From assembly GCF_028737215.1 (NCBI RefSeq), contig NZ_JAQZAM010000019.1, positions 29,334-93,333 on the forward strand: DNA of 64,000 nucleotides. The letters run 5' to 3'. The translations under genes and the position numbers were made by a program. Shown here piece by piece: positions 9,014 through 16,639 of the stretch (position 1 is its first letter; each line of letters begins with the position of its first letter). Below the pieces are notes generated by a model, which was not told where the DNA came from, did not search any database, and worked only from the letters and a program-made list of their open reading frames with translations. This stretch comes from Actinomycetospora chibensis. Its GTDB lineage: Bacteria; Actinomycetota; Actinomycetes; Mycobacteriales; Pseudonocardiaceae.

Positions 9014-9246
9014 GACGAGGTCCCTTTCTCAGGCCGTCGTGAGGACGAGCAGGCCGTCCCAACCTGGCAGCGGGAGCCCGGGCGGAATGTCCTGTCCGCG
9101 CAGAGCAGTGGGCTGTGCGTGCACGGTCGCGGGGCGAGCGCGGATCGCCCGCTGCCGCCGCGGCCGGGTGTCCCGTCGGCAACGGAGTGGGGGCCGGCCA
9201 GTCGTGATCGATTTCGTTGTCGGGGGTCGGGGCTGGCGTTGCTGGT

Positions 9247-9919
9247 GTGAGCATCGATCTCGATCCGGGCCCCGGTGGTGTGGCCGGGTTGGAGGGTCTC
9301 GCGCCGGGGGCGGTGCTGGTCGAGGCGTTGGAGGGATCGATCCGAGGTGTGTGGAGGGTGCGGAGTCGGTCGTCTACCTGCAGGCGTGTGCGCGGGTGCG
9401 GAACCGGGCGGCGGCGCGGTTCCTGACTGCGGTGCACGAGGCCGGGCGGGCCGAGGACGGCACGACGACGCGGCGGGGGTCGGTGGACGAGTTCTCCGGT
9501 GACGAGGTGTCGACGGCGTTGGGGTGGTCGCTGTCGATGGCGGGGCGGTGTCTGGAGTTCGCCGACGATCTGCATCGCCGTCTGGTGGAGGTGCAGGCGG
9601 CGATGGCGTCGGGGGAGCTCGACGAGGAAGGCCCGGGTGTTCTCGGAGTGGACCCGTGGCCTGTCCGATGATCACGCCCGTCACGTGTGCCGGGTGTTGT
9701 TGCCGGAGGCGCCGGGGTTGCCGGTGGGGGCGTTGATCGCGCGGCTGCAGGAGGTGGCGGGGGCGCTGGATCCGCAGTGGGCGGCGCGGCGGGAGCGGGC
9801 GGCGGAGAAGCGGCTGCGGGTGGTGGCCCGTACCGACGCACCCGCCGCAGGCCGCCGAGACGCCAGACACCGCACACCGCCGCGGCCAGGCCCTCATCGA
9901 CCCGCCCCCACCCTTCTGA
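9247..9919 (+). pseudogene. 13E12 repeat / DUF222 HNH-endonuclease family pseudogene
   Basis: Translation in shifting frames gives a clear 13E12 protein. It starts with SIDLDPGPGGVAGLEGL...VLVEALEG (frame of 9247). A frameshift near 9340-9360 leads to YLQACARVRNRAAARFLTAVHEAGRAEDG, DEFSGDEVSTALGWSLSMAGRCLEFADDLHRRLVEV. A second frameshift near 9630 leads to ARVFSEWTRGLSDDHARHVCRVLLPEAPGLPVGALIARLQEV. Shortly after 9830 the sequence jumps to GQALIDPPPPF and a stop at 9917-9919, which resembles the extreme C-terminus of such proteins. The middle, including the whole HNH nuclease, is missing. So it carries at least two frameshifts and one large internal deletion. It was a mobile-like repeated gene and is now inert. 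Confidence 0.85.
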
Positions 9920-9966
9920 GCTGGGGCCGCACGGCGCCGGCACCGGCGGGCGAGCACAGTGACGCC

Positions 9967-10953
9967 GTGCGCGGACGCCGTCGGGTGTGGACGTGGGCGC
10001 GGCGGGTCGGCCTGACCCTCCTGGTGCTCGTCGTGCTGGTGTTCGCCGTGTCGGGGGCCTATCTGGGCTGGGACCGCCTGAGCCCGGAGCAGCTCGACGT
10101 CGCGCCGCCGGGGTTCGACGTCGACGCCGCCGGGGTCCGCACGCACGTCGAGCACTGGCCCGCCGTGCGGCCGTCCGGCAAGGCGCCGCTGGTGCTGGTG
10201 CCGGGCTTCGCGGAGTCGACCTACGTCTGGTCGCGGGTCGCGCCGCTGCTCGCCGCCGACCGGGACGTCTACGCCTACGACGTGCGCGGCTACGGGTTCA
10301 CCGACCGCGTGCCGCCCTACGACCTCGCGTCCGACACCGACCAGCTCGGCGGCCTCATCGCGGCGCTCGGGCTCGAGCGTCCGATCGTCGTCGGGCACTC
10401 CTCGGGCGTCGCGATCGCCCTGTCGCTGGCACTCCGTGCGCCGACGAGCATCACCGGCGTCGTCGCGGCCAACGGGGACGGCACCCCCTACTTCGGGACC
10501 GACCGCACGAGCTCGGGCGGCGGAGCACGCCGGGTGCTCGTCGACCCGATCGCGCCCGCGCTCGTCACCGCGGCGATGCGGCACCGTGCCCCGATCCGCT
10601 CGATCGTCGCCGCGCAGTGCGGGCCCGGGTGCCCGGTCGACGACGCCGCGATCGACCGGTGGCGCGCGCCGTTCCTGCTCCCGGGGGCCGTCGACGCGCT
10701 GACGAGCATCCTGCGGCAGCCGCTCATCGGCCTCACCGACGCGCAGGAGTCGACCGTCGCCGTCCCCACCGCGATCCTCTACGCCGGCGAGGACGGCAGC
10801 TTCACCCGCGAGCAGGCGCAGGCGACCGCCGCACGCCTGCGTACCTCCCTGATCGCGGAACTGCCCGGCGCCCGCCACCTGGCCCTGCTCGGCGAGCCGG
10901 ACCGCTTCGCCACGGCGCTGATCCCGCTGCTGGACGGCCTCGACCGGCGCTGA
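9967..10953 (+). CDS. Membrane-anchored alpha/beta hydrolase
   Basis: A 328-residue alpha/beta hydrolase with an N-terminal hydrophobic helix (VGLTLLVLVVLVFAVSGAYLGW, about residues 14-35) that probably anchors it to the membrane with the catalytic domain outside. Core motifs: LVLVPGFAESTYVWSRV, the YDVRGYGFTDR strand, nucleophile elbow VGHSSGVAIAL, the acid near YAGEDGSFT and the base His in PGARHLALLGEPDRF. GTG 9967 is chosen because it opens just before the basic RGRRR stretch and the membrane helix; the open frame upstream is the 13E12 remnant. Substrate unknown. Confidence 0.85.
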   Translation: MRGRRRVWTWARRVGLTLLVLVVLVFAVSGAYLGWDRLSPEQLDVAPPGFDVDAAGVRTHVEHWPAVRPSGKAPLVLVPGFAESTYVWSRVAPLLAADRDVYAYDVRGYGFTDRVPPYDLASDTDQLGGLIAALGLERPIVVGHSSGVAIALSLALRAPTSITGVVAANGDGTPYFGTDRTSSGGGARRVLVDPIAPALVTAAMRHRAPIRSIVAAQCGPGCPVDDAAIDRWRAPFLLPGAVDALTSILRQPLIGLTDAQESTVAVPTAILYAGEDGSFTREQAQATAARLRTSLIAELPGARHLALLGEPDRFATALIPLLDGLDRR

Positions 10954-11034
10954 GTCCGGGATGCGGCCCGGGTGGCAGGCCGAGTCGCAGGTCGGCGATT
11001 GACGAGGGTGGTGAACCGCGGTTCAGATGGCCGG

Positions 11035-12702
11035 GTGACCTCCGTCGACGAGACCCCGTTCTCCCGTCCGCGCCCGATCCCTGAGGACAACCTGGTCCCG
11101 GACCTGCACGGGGTCGACGCCTTCGCCGGCGATGCGATCGCGTCCGGGGTCGTCGAGCGGTACGCGCCGTGGGCCCGCGAGCGCGCCTCCGCCCTCGGGG
11201 CGCGCGTCTGGGACCCGGAGGTGCTCGAGACCGCGCGCAAGGCCCAGCGCCACTCCCCGGAGCTGCGCCCGCTGGACCGGCTGGGCCGCGAGGTCTTCGA
11301 CGTCGACTTCCACCCGAGCTACCACGACCTGATGTCGCTGGCGTTCGGCTCCGGGGTGCACTCGCTGGCGTGGACCGCCGACGAGCCGGGCGCGCACACG
11401 GCGCGGGCGGTGCTGTCGTACCTCTGGAACCAGGTCGACGGCTCGACCGCCTGCCCGACGGGCATGGCCTATGCGTCGATCCCGATCCTGCGCAGCCGAC
11501 CCGAGCTCGCGCCGTGGGCGGAGAAGGTGGTCGTCGAGGGCTACGACCCCGCGGACGTGCCGGTCACCGCGAAGTCGGCGGCCACCATCGGCTACTTCAT
11601 GACCGAGAAGCACGGCGGCTCCGACCTGCGGGCCAACGTCACGGTCGCCCGCCCGGTCGGCCGGCGAGGGGCGGGGGAGACCTACCTGGTCAACGGGCAC
11701 AAGTGGTTCGCCTCGGTCCCGATGGCCGACTGCTACCTCACCGTGGCGCAGACCGAGGGCGGGGTCTCCTGCCTGCTCGTCCCGCGGCGGCGCGCCGACG
11801 GGAGCCTCAACGGCATCAGGGTCAACCGACTCAAGGACAAGCTCGGCAACCGGGCCAACGCCTCCTCGGAGATCGAGTACCACGACGCCGAGGCGATCCT
11901 GGTCGGCGAGGAGGGCAAGGGCGTGCGGACGATCCTGTCCTCGGCCGAGTACACCCGCCTGGACTTCGCGATCGGCTCCGCGGGCCTGATGCGTGCGGCG
12001 CTGTCCCAGGCGCTGCACTACAACGACCACCGCACCGCCTTCGGGGCCCCGCTCTCGCAGCTGCCGATCCAGGCGCCGGTCCTCGCCGACCTGGCCCTGG
12101 AGTGGGCGGGGGCGGCGCACCTCGGGTTCCGGGTGGCGCGCGCCGTGGACCACCAGGACGACGTGTCCGAGCAGCTCGTGAGCCGCCTGCTCACGCCCGT
12201 GGCCAAGTTCTGGAACTGCCGGCGGGTCCCGGGGGTCACCGAGGAGGTCATCCAGTCCATCGGCGGCAACGCCTACATCGAGGAGCACCCGCTGCCGCGC
12301 TACTACCGCGAGGCGCCGCTGAACGCGATCTGGGAGGGCACCTCGAACATGATGGTCATGGACGTCGGGCGCGTCCTGGCCCGCGAGCCGAAGGCCCTCG
12401 AGCCGGTCCTCGACGACATCCGGCCCGCCGCGGCCGAGCACCCGCTGCTCGCCGGCGCCCTCGCCGACATCGAGGAGCTGGTGAACGAGCCCGAGGACAC
12501 CACGCGCTACCTGGTCACCCGGCTCGCGCTCGCGGCGCAGGCTGCGCTGCTCGTCGAGCACGCGCCCACCGCCGTCGCCGACGCGTTCGTCACCTCGCGG
12601 CTCGGTACCGGCTGGGGCCCGGGCTACGGGACGCTGCGCGGCGTCGACTTCGAGGCGATCATCGATCACGCCCGCCTGGGCCGGTCGCCGGCACCTCGGT
12701 GA
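11035..12702 (+). CDS. Acyl-CoA dehydrogenase, AidB/large-subunit type
   Basis: About 555 residues, longer than typical acyl-CoA dehydrogenases and resembling the AidB-like group. FAD/acyl-CoA fold motifs are visible: TEKHGGSDLRANVT, LVNGHKWFASVPMADCYL, RLKDKLGNRANASSEIEYHDAEA, and the C-terminal QSIGGNAYIEEHPLPRYYREAPLNAIWEGT region. The last block holds the region where the catalytic base normally lies. It probably oxidises a branched or unusual acyl-CoA or acts as an AidB-like flavoprotein. GTG 11035 begins the conserved part (VTSVDETPFSRPRPIPEDN). The 3' end overlaps the convergent lactonase gene by 44 bp. Confidence 0.9.
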   Translation: MTSVDETPFSRPRPIPEDNLVPDLHGVDAFAGDAIASGVVERYAPWARERASALGARVWDPEVLETARKAQRHSPELRPLDRLGREVFDVDFHPSYHDLMSLAFGSGVHSLAWTADEPGAHTARAVLSYLWNQVDGSTACPTGMAYASIPILRSRPELAPWAEKVVVEGYDPADVPVTAKSAATIGYFMTEKHGGSDLRANVTVARPVGRRGAGETYLVNGHKWFASVPMADCYLTVAQTEGGVSCLLVPRRRADGSLNGIRVNRLKDKLGNRANASSEIEYHDAEAILVGEEGKGVRTILSSAEYTRLDFAIGSAGLMRAALSQALHYNDHRTAFGAPLSQLPIQAPVLADLALEWAGAAHLGFRVARAVDHQDDVSEQLVSRLLTPVAKFWNCRRVPGVTEEVIQSIGGNAYIEEHPLPRYYREAPLNAIWEGTSNMMVMDVGRVLAREPKALEPVLDDIRPAAAEHPLLAGALADIEELVNEPEDTTRYLVTRLALAAQAALLVEHAPTAVADAFVTSRLGTGWGPGYGTLRGVDFEAIIDHARLGRSPAPR

Positions 12703-13543
12703 CGAGGATGCGGGACGACCGCCGGGCCTGGACCTCGGCGAACCGGTCGATGCCCTCGAACTCGTTGCAGAGCAGGAACAGGTGTCGACCCTCCGGGCCG
12801 CCGAGGGCGCACGAGAAGCAGGGCAGCTCGGTGTCGATCCGGTGGGTGATCTCCCCGCCGTCGAGCACGCGGACGCAGGCCCCGCCGGGCGCGCCCGGCT
12901 GTTGCGAGTGGGCGAAGGTGTCGGCGGTCTGGGCCCAGATCGCCCCGTCGGCGTCGACAGCGATGCCGTCGGGACCGAGGCCGTCGGCCCACACGCGCCG
13001 GCCGGCGAGGCTGCCGTCCGCGCCGATGTCGAACGCCGACAGGCGGCCCGCGAACGACTCGGACACCACGAGCGTGGCACCGTCCGGGGTCACGATCATG
13101 CCGTTGGGGAACTGGATGTCCTCGGCGACCCGGCGGGACGACCCGTCCGGCGCGACGAGGTCGATCCAGCCGGGCTCCGGAGCCGCGCCACCGACGAAGT
13201 CGAAGTCGGCGCCGTTGACGTAGACGTGGCCGCGCGGGTCGACGACGACCTCGTTGGCGCCGTGGTCGCGCAGCGTCGTCGCCGGACCGCCGGGCTCGCG
13301 CAGGGTGACCGACCCGCCCGTGGTGACCAGGCGGCCGTCGGGCAGCCAGTCGATCGACCAGCCCATGGAGGCCGGGCCGGGCGCCATCACGTCGGCGCGA
13401 CCGTCGAGGTCGACGGCCACGACCTCGCCGACGCCCCAGTGCGCGAACCAGAGCCGTCCGTCGTGCCAGCGGGCGGACTCCACCATCGCCAGGCCGGTGA
13501 GCAGGGTGCGGGCGGGCGGGAGGTACTCGATGTCGATGCTCAT
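12659..13543 (-). CDS. SMP-30/gluconolactonase-family lactonase
   Basis: A 294-residue six-bladed beta-propeller of the SMP-30/LRE family. It shows ESARWHDGRLWFAHWGVGEV, with the Glu that binds the divalent metal, GANEVVVDPRGHVYVN, FPNGMIVTPDGATLVVSESFAGRL and GPDGIAVDADGAIWAQ. Members hydrolyse sugar lactones or related esters. The ATG at 13543 follows GGGGAGG. It is convergent and overlapping with the acyl-CoA dehydrogenase and divergent from the TauE gene, leaving 80 bp between the two start codons. Physiological substrate unknown. Confidence 0.88.
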   Translation of the reverse strand: MSIDIEYLPPARTLLTGLAMVESARWHDGRLWFAHWGVGEVVAVDLDGRADVMAPGPASMGWSIDWLPDGRLVTTGGSVTLREPGGPATTLRDHGANEVVVDPRGHVYVNGADFDFVGGAAPEPGWIDLVAPDGSSRRVAEDIQFPNGMIVTPDGATLVVSESFAGRLSAFDIGADGSLAGRRVWADGLGPDGIAVDADGAIWAQTADTFAHSQQPGAPGGACVRVLDGGEITHRIDTELPCFSCALGGPEGRHLFLLCNEFEGIDRFAEVQARRSSRILVTEVPATGPGGRDR

Positions 13544-13623
13544 GCCTCCCCACGGACGGACCCCGGCGGGATCGACAGGCCGAACGGTACCGATCCACAG
13601 GACAGCTCCGACAGCGGCGTGAG

Positions 13624-14496
13624 GTGGCCCGGGCGACCGCCATCGACGACAGTGGCGCCGTGCGGACGGGGCGGGACGAGCCGGCCGAGGGCGGCTCCCG
13701 CGGCGGGATCGCGGCCATCGGGGTGGTCGGCGGGGTCGTCGGTGGCCTGATCGGCGGCGGCGGCGGGGTGCTGTTCGTCGCGGGGCTCGACCGCTTCACG
13801 GCGATGTCCCGGGCCCGCGTGCACGGCACGTCGACGATCGCGAACATCGGCATCTGCGTGGCCGGCTCCGCCGCCTACGCGCTCGGCGGCGGCGCGGTCG
13901 ACCTGCGCGTCGGCACAGGGATGCTGGTCGGCGGCACCCTCGGTGGCCTGATCGGGCCCCGCCTGCTGGCCCGCGCGTCGGACCGGCTGCTGCGGGTCCT
14001 GCTGATCGTGATCCTGGTGCTGACGGCCGCCAAGTTCTCGGTCGATGCGCTCGGGCTGCCGCTGCTGACCCACGCCCTCGTGCCGTCCGGGCTGCTCGCC
14101 GACCTGTGGTTCGTGGTCCCGGCGACCCTCGTCGTCGGGATCGTGATCGGCGCCTGGTCGGGGGCGATGGGCCTCGGCGGCGGGCTGCTCGCCGTCCCGG
14201 CGATGGTCCTGCTGTTCGGCGTCGAGCTGCACGTCGCCGCCGGGACCTCGTTGCTGATGTTCATCCCCAACTCGATCGTCGGGTCCTGGGTGCACATCCG
14301 TCAGGGCACGGCGTCCGCCCGCTGGGGATGGCTGCTGGGGCTGACGTCGGCGCCCGGGGTCGTCGCCGGGGCCCTGCTCGGCCTGGCGCTGGACACGGTG
14401 GTGCTCGGCCTGGTCTTCGCGACGTTCGCGCTGCTCATGGCGGTGCGCGAGACCCTGGCTCTCCTGCGCCGCCCGGCTACCGCTCGTGCCAGGTGA
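13624..14496 (+). CDS. TauE/SafE-family membrane exporter
   Basis: A 290-residue membrane protein with eight or so hydrophobic helices in two related halves, each with a glycine-rich TauE/SafE signature (GGVVGGLIGGGGGVLF; GAWSGAMGLGGGLLAVPAM). The family exports sulfite, sulfoacetate or other small organosulfur anions. GTG 13624 is the longest reasonable start; GTG 13660 is an alternative that would shorten the cytoplasmic N-terminus. The 3' end overlaps the end of the minus-strand membrane protein gene by 20 bp. An arylsulfatase is 11 kb away, but no direct link can be shown. Confidence 0.87.
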   Translation: MARATAIDDSGAVRTGRDEPAEGGSRGGIAAIGVVGGVVGGLIGGGGGVLFVAGLDRFTAMSRARVHGTSTIANIGICVAGSAAYALGGGAVDLRVGTGMLVGGTLGGLIGPRLLARASDRLLRVLLIVILVLTAAKFSVDALGLPLLTHALVPSGLLADLWFVVPATLVVGIVIGAWSGAMGLGGGLLAVPAMVLLFGVELHVAAGTSLLMFIPNSIVGSWVHIRQGTASARWGWLLGLTSAPGVVAGALLGLALDTVVLGLVFATFALLMAVRETLALLRRPATARAR

Positions 14497-14857
14497 TCGC
14501 GAGGGCCACGGCGAGCACGAGCAGCACGCCGACCCCTGCCACCGAGTGGAGCCCGAAGCGTGACGCCTCCTCGCGGAACCTCGCCTCGGTGAGGAGCAGC
14601 ACGAGGACGAGGGTCATCACCCCCGCGGAGCCCGCGAGCACCGCGACCAGGGTCGTCGCCGCCCTGCGGGCGCTGTTCAGCCCGATCCGCAGCAGCGCCA
14701 CCGAGTAGAAGACCGCGGCGGACGACAGCGCGCCGGTGCCGACGAACCCGACGGCGTTCAGCGCCACCAGCGGGCTCGCCGTCGCGGCACCGGCCAGGGT
14801 GGCCAGGACGGCGGCCGATCCGAGGACGGCGACCGTCCCGTGCACCAGGATCGCCAT
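14477..14857 (-). CDS. Small four-helix membrane protein, function unknown
   Basis: A 126-residue hydrophobic protein with about four predicted membrane helices (VHGTVAVLGSAAVLATLAG, LNAVGFVGTGALSSAAVFYSVALL, TTLVAVLAGSAGVMTLVLVLLL, SVAGVGVLLVLAVALAIT). I recognise no catalytic motif. The start is probably ATG 14857; GTG 14869 is possible. It lies between TauE (3' overlap, convergent) and the divergent crcB pair. Confidence 0.6.
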   Translation of the reverse strand: MAILVHGTVAVLGSAAVLATLAGAATASPLVALNAVGFVGTGALSSAAVFYSVALLRIGLNSARRAATTLVAVLAGSAGVMTLVLVLLLTEARFREEASRFGLHSVAGVGVLLVLAVALAITWHER

Positions 14858-14952
14858 GTTGGGCGGCACCGGTCGAAACTAGACACCGTCCGGTGGGCCG
14901 CCCCACGACGGGGGAGCCTCCCGGAGTCGACGAGTCGCACCGAGGAGATGAG

Positions 14953-15417
14953 TTGTCCGACGACGACGACGTGATCGCCGGGCGGCCACCGGGCTTGCCG
15001 GTGCTGCGCGGCCAGGCGGCGAGCACCGGCGCGGTCGCGCTCGGCGGCGCGCTCGGTGCCCTGGCCCGGTGGGCCCTGCTGGCCGTGTGGCCCGCCCCGC
15101 CCGGCGGCTTCCCGGTGTCGACGTTCGCGGTCAACGTGTCGGGGTGCCTGCTCATGGGCGTCCTGGTCGTGCTGGTGACCGAGGCGCGCGAGGCCCACCC
15201 GATCCTGCGGCCGTTCTTCGGCGCCGGCGTGCTCGGCGGGTTCACCACGTTCTCCAGCTACGCCGTCGAGGCCCAGCAGCTCGTCGGGGGCACGCACCTG
15301 GCCGTGGCCGCCCTCTACCTCGTCCTGACCGTGGTCGGCGCCGTGGTGGCGGTCGTGATCGGGCTGGCGATCACCCGGCGTGCCGTCGGCCTGCGACGCC
15401 CGGTGGCCCGCTCATGA
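14953..15417 (+). CDS. crcB: CrcB fluoride channel, first subunit
   Basis: Fluc/CrcB fluoride channel subunit with four membrane helices. Signatures are GGALGALARWALL at the start, FAVNVSGCLLMGVLVV with the pore-lining Asn, and GVLGGFTTFSSYAVE with the phenylalanine box. It exports fluoride passively. TTG 14953 has GAGGAG five bases upstream; GTG 14893 and GTG 14971 are alternatives, and the N-terminal leader of about 20 residues is not conserved. The stop overlaps the ATG of the second crcB gene (ATGA). Such pairs make antiparallel heterodimers. I looked for a fluoride riboswitch upstream and saw none. Confidence 0.88.
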   Translation: MSDDDDVIAGRPPGLPVLRGQAASTGAVALGGALGALARWALLAVWPAPPGGFPVSTFAVNVSGCLLMGVLVVLVTEAREAHPILRPFFGAGVLGGFTTFSSYAVEAQQLVGGTHLAVAALYLVLTVVGAVVAVVIGLAITRRAVGLRRPVARS

Positions 15418-15767
15418 CCGTCACCGCGGGCCTGCTGGTCGTGCTCGGCGCCGCCGTCGGTGCCCCGGCCCGCTACCTCACCGACCGCTGGCTGCAGTCC
15501 ACCCACGGCACCGGCTTCCCGTGGGGGACGTTCACGGTCAACATCGTCGCGTCGTTCGTCCTCGGGCTGGTCCTCGGCCTCGGCGCCTCGCCCGCGGTGA
15601 CGGCGCTGGTCGGCACCGGATTCTGTGGTGCGCTGAGCACGTGGTCGACCCTCGGCTACGAGACCGTCCGCCTCGCCGAGCAGGGCGCCTGGAGCTCGGC
15701 GGTGTTCAACGTGGTCGCCTCGGTGCTGGCCGGGCTCGGCGCCGCTGGGCTCGGTCTCGCCCTGTGA
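15414..15767 (+). CDS. crcB: CrcB fluoride channel, second subunit
   Basis: A 117-residue partner of the upstream crcB. Family motifs: LGAAVGAPARYLTDRWL, PWGTFTVNIVASFVLGLVLG with the conserved Asn, and GTGFCGALSTWSTLGYETVRL, where the usual GGxTTFS becomes GALSTWS as in many second subunits. The ATG overlaps the preceding stop by 4 bp, so the two are translationally coupled and probably form a dual-topology heterodimer. It converges on ureG with a 1-bp gap. Confidence 0.9.
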   Translation: MTVTAGLLVVLGAAVGAPARYLTDRWLQSTHGTGFPWGTFTVNIVASFVLGLVLGLGASPAVTALVGTGFCGALSTWSTLGYETVRLAEQGAWSSAVFNVVASVLAGLGAAGLGLAL

Positions 15768-15768
15768 T

Positions 15769-16491
15769 CTACGCGCGGCGCCCGACCAGGGCGTGCCGGG
15801 CCACCTCGTCACGGACCCAGCCCGCGATCCCCGTGACGGCCGGGGCGGTGCGCACCGACGTCAGGATCGTCGGCCGACCCTCGCGCACCCGAGCGGCGTC
15901 CGCAGCCATCTGGTCGACGTCCGCGCCGACCAGCGGCGCGAGGTCGGTCTTGTTGACCACCAGCAGGTCGGCGCCCGCCACCCCCGGGCCGCCCTTGCGG
16001 GGCACGTCGTCGCCGCCCGCGGTGTCGAGCACGAAGATCTGGCGGTCCACCAGGCCGTAGCTGAAGGTCGCCGTGAGGTTGTCGCCGCCGGACTCCACGA
16101 GCACGAGCTCGGGGTCGTGGCGCTCGACCAGGTCCTCGACGGCGTCGAGGTTCGCGGTGATGTCGTCGCGGATGGCGGTGTGCGGGCAGCAACCGGTGCG
16201 GACCGCGACGATCCGCTCGTCGGCGAGCACCGCCTGCCGGCGCAGGAAGTCGGCGTCCTCGGTGGTGTAGATGTCGTTGGTGACCACCGCGAGCGAGAGC
16301 TCGTGGCCCAGCGCGCGGCACAACGCCGCCACGAGCGCGGTCTTGCCGCACCCGACCGGTCCCCCGATGCCCACCCGGAGGGCGCGACCGGGTCGCGGCG
16401 GGAGGTGGTGGTGCGGGTGCTGGTCGTGCGGGTCCTGGTCGTGCGGGTCTGGGGCGCCGCCGCCCGGGTCCGCCACGTCGAGTCTGTGCAC
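15769..16491 (-). CDS. ureG: Urease accessory GTPase UreG
   Basis: SIMIBI-class GTPase that powers nickel insertion into urease. Visible: P-loop [24 protein letters not shown], the nickel-site C-P-H motif in [28 protein letters not shown], and [13 protein letters not shown]. The N-terminus carries a His-rich stretch ([15 protein letters not shown]) encoded by short tandem DNA repeats at about 16421-16452. I favour GTG 16491, which gives a VHRLD start like other actinobacterial UreG proteins; GTG 16569 with a weak GAAGAG site is the longer option. It is cut off from the rest of the urease genes by an opposite-strand permease. Confidence 0.93.
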   Translation of the reverse strand: MHRLDVADPGGGAPDPHDQDPHDQHPHHHLPPRPGRALRVGIGGPVGCGKTALVAALCRALGHELSLAVVTNDIYTTEDADFLRRQAVLADERIVAVRTGCCPHTAIRDDITANLDAVEDLVERHDPELVLVESGGDNLTATFSYGLVDRQIFVLDTAGGDDVPRKGGPGVAGADLLVVNKTDLAPLVGADVDQMAADAARVREGRPTILTSVRTAPAVTGIAGWVRDEVARHALVGRRA

Positions 16492-16529
16492 CGCTGCATC
16501 ATCGGCCGACCGGGCGGCGCTGTGTCCGC

Positions 16530-16560
16530 CGGAAACACGAGTGTCGTGCGGCTGTTTCCG
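16530..16560. promoter_or_regulatory. Inverted repeat between ureG and the NCS1 permease
   Basis: CGGAAACA (16530-16537) and TGTTTCCG (16553-16560) form a perfect 8-bp inverted repeat with a 15-bp spacer, in the divergent interval between ureG and the permease. It is a plausible binding site for a shared regulator. GlnR is a reasonable candidate for urease genes, but the sequence does not fit a full GlnR box. The site supports placing the ureG start at 16491 rather than inside the repeat. Confidence 0.4.
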
Positions 16561-16639
16561 CGTGAACACACACGCTCTTCACGCTCTGATCCGAGCCGCC
16601 CCCGAGGGGGACACCGACCACGGTTCGAGGACGGTCACA

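Noticed and set aside
8979..9671. 230-residue open frame as an independent gene
   Set aside because: Only its second half is meaningful, and that is the middle of the frameshifted 13E12 element.
14870..14952. Fluoride riboswitch upstream of the crcB pair
   Set aside because: I looked for the conserved GG-GAUGG and CUGAUGA elements and did not find them.
16530..16560. A complete GlnR box upstream of ureG
   Set aside because: GAAAC half-sites exist on both strands, but the paired GTnAC elements at the right spacing are missing.
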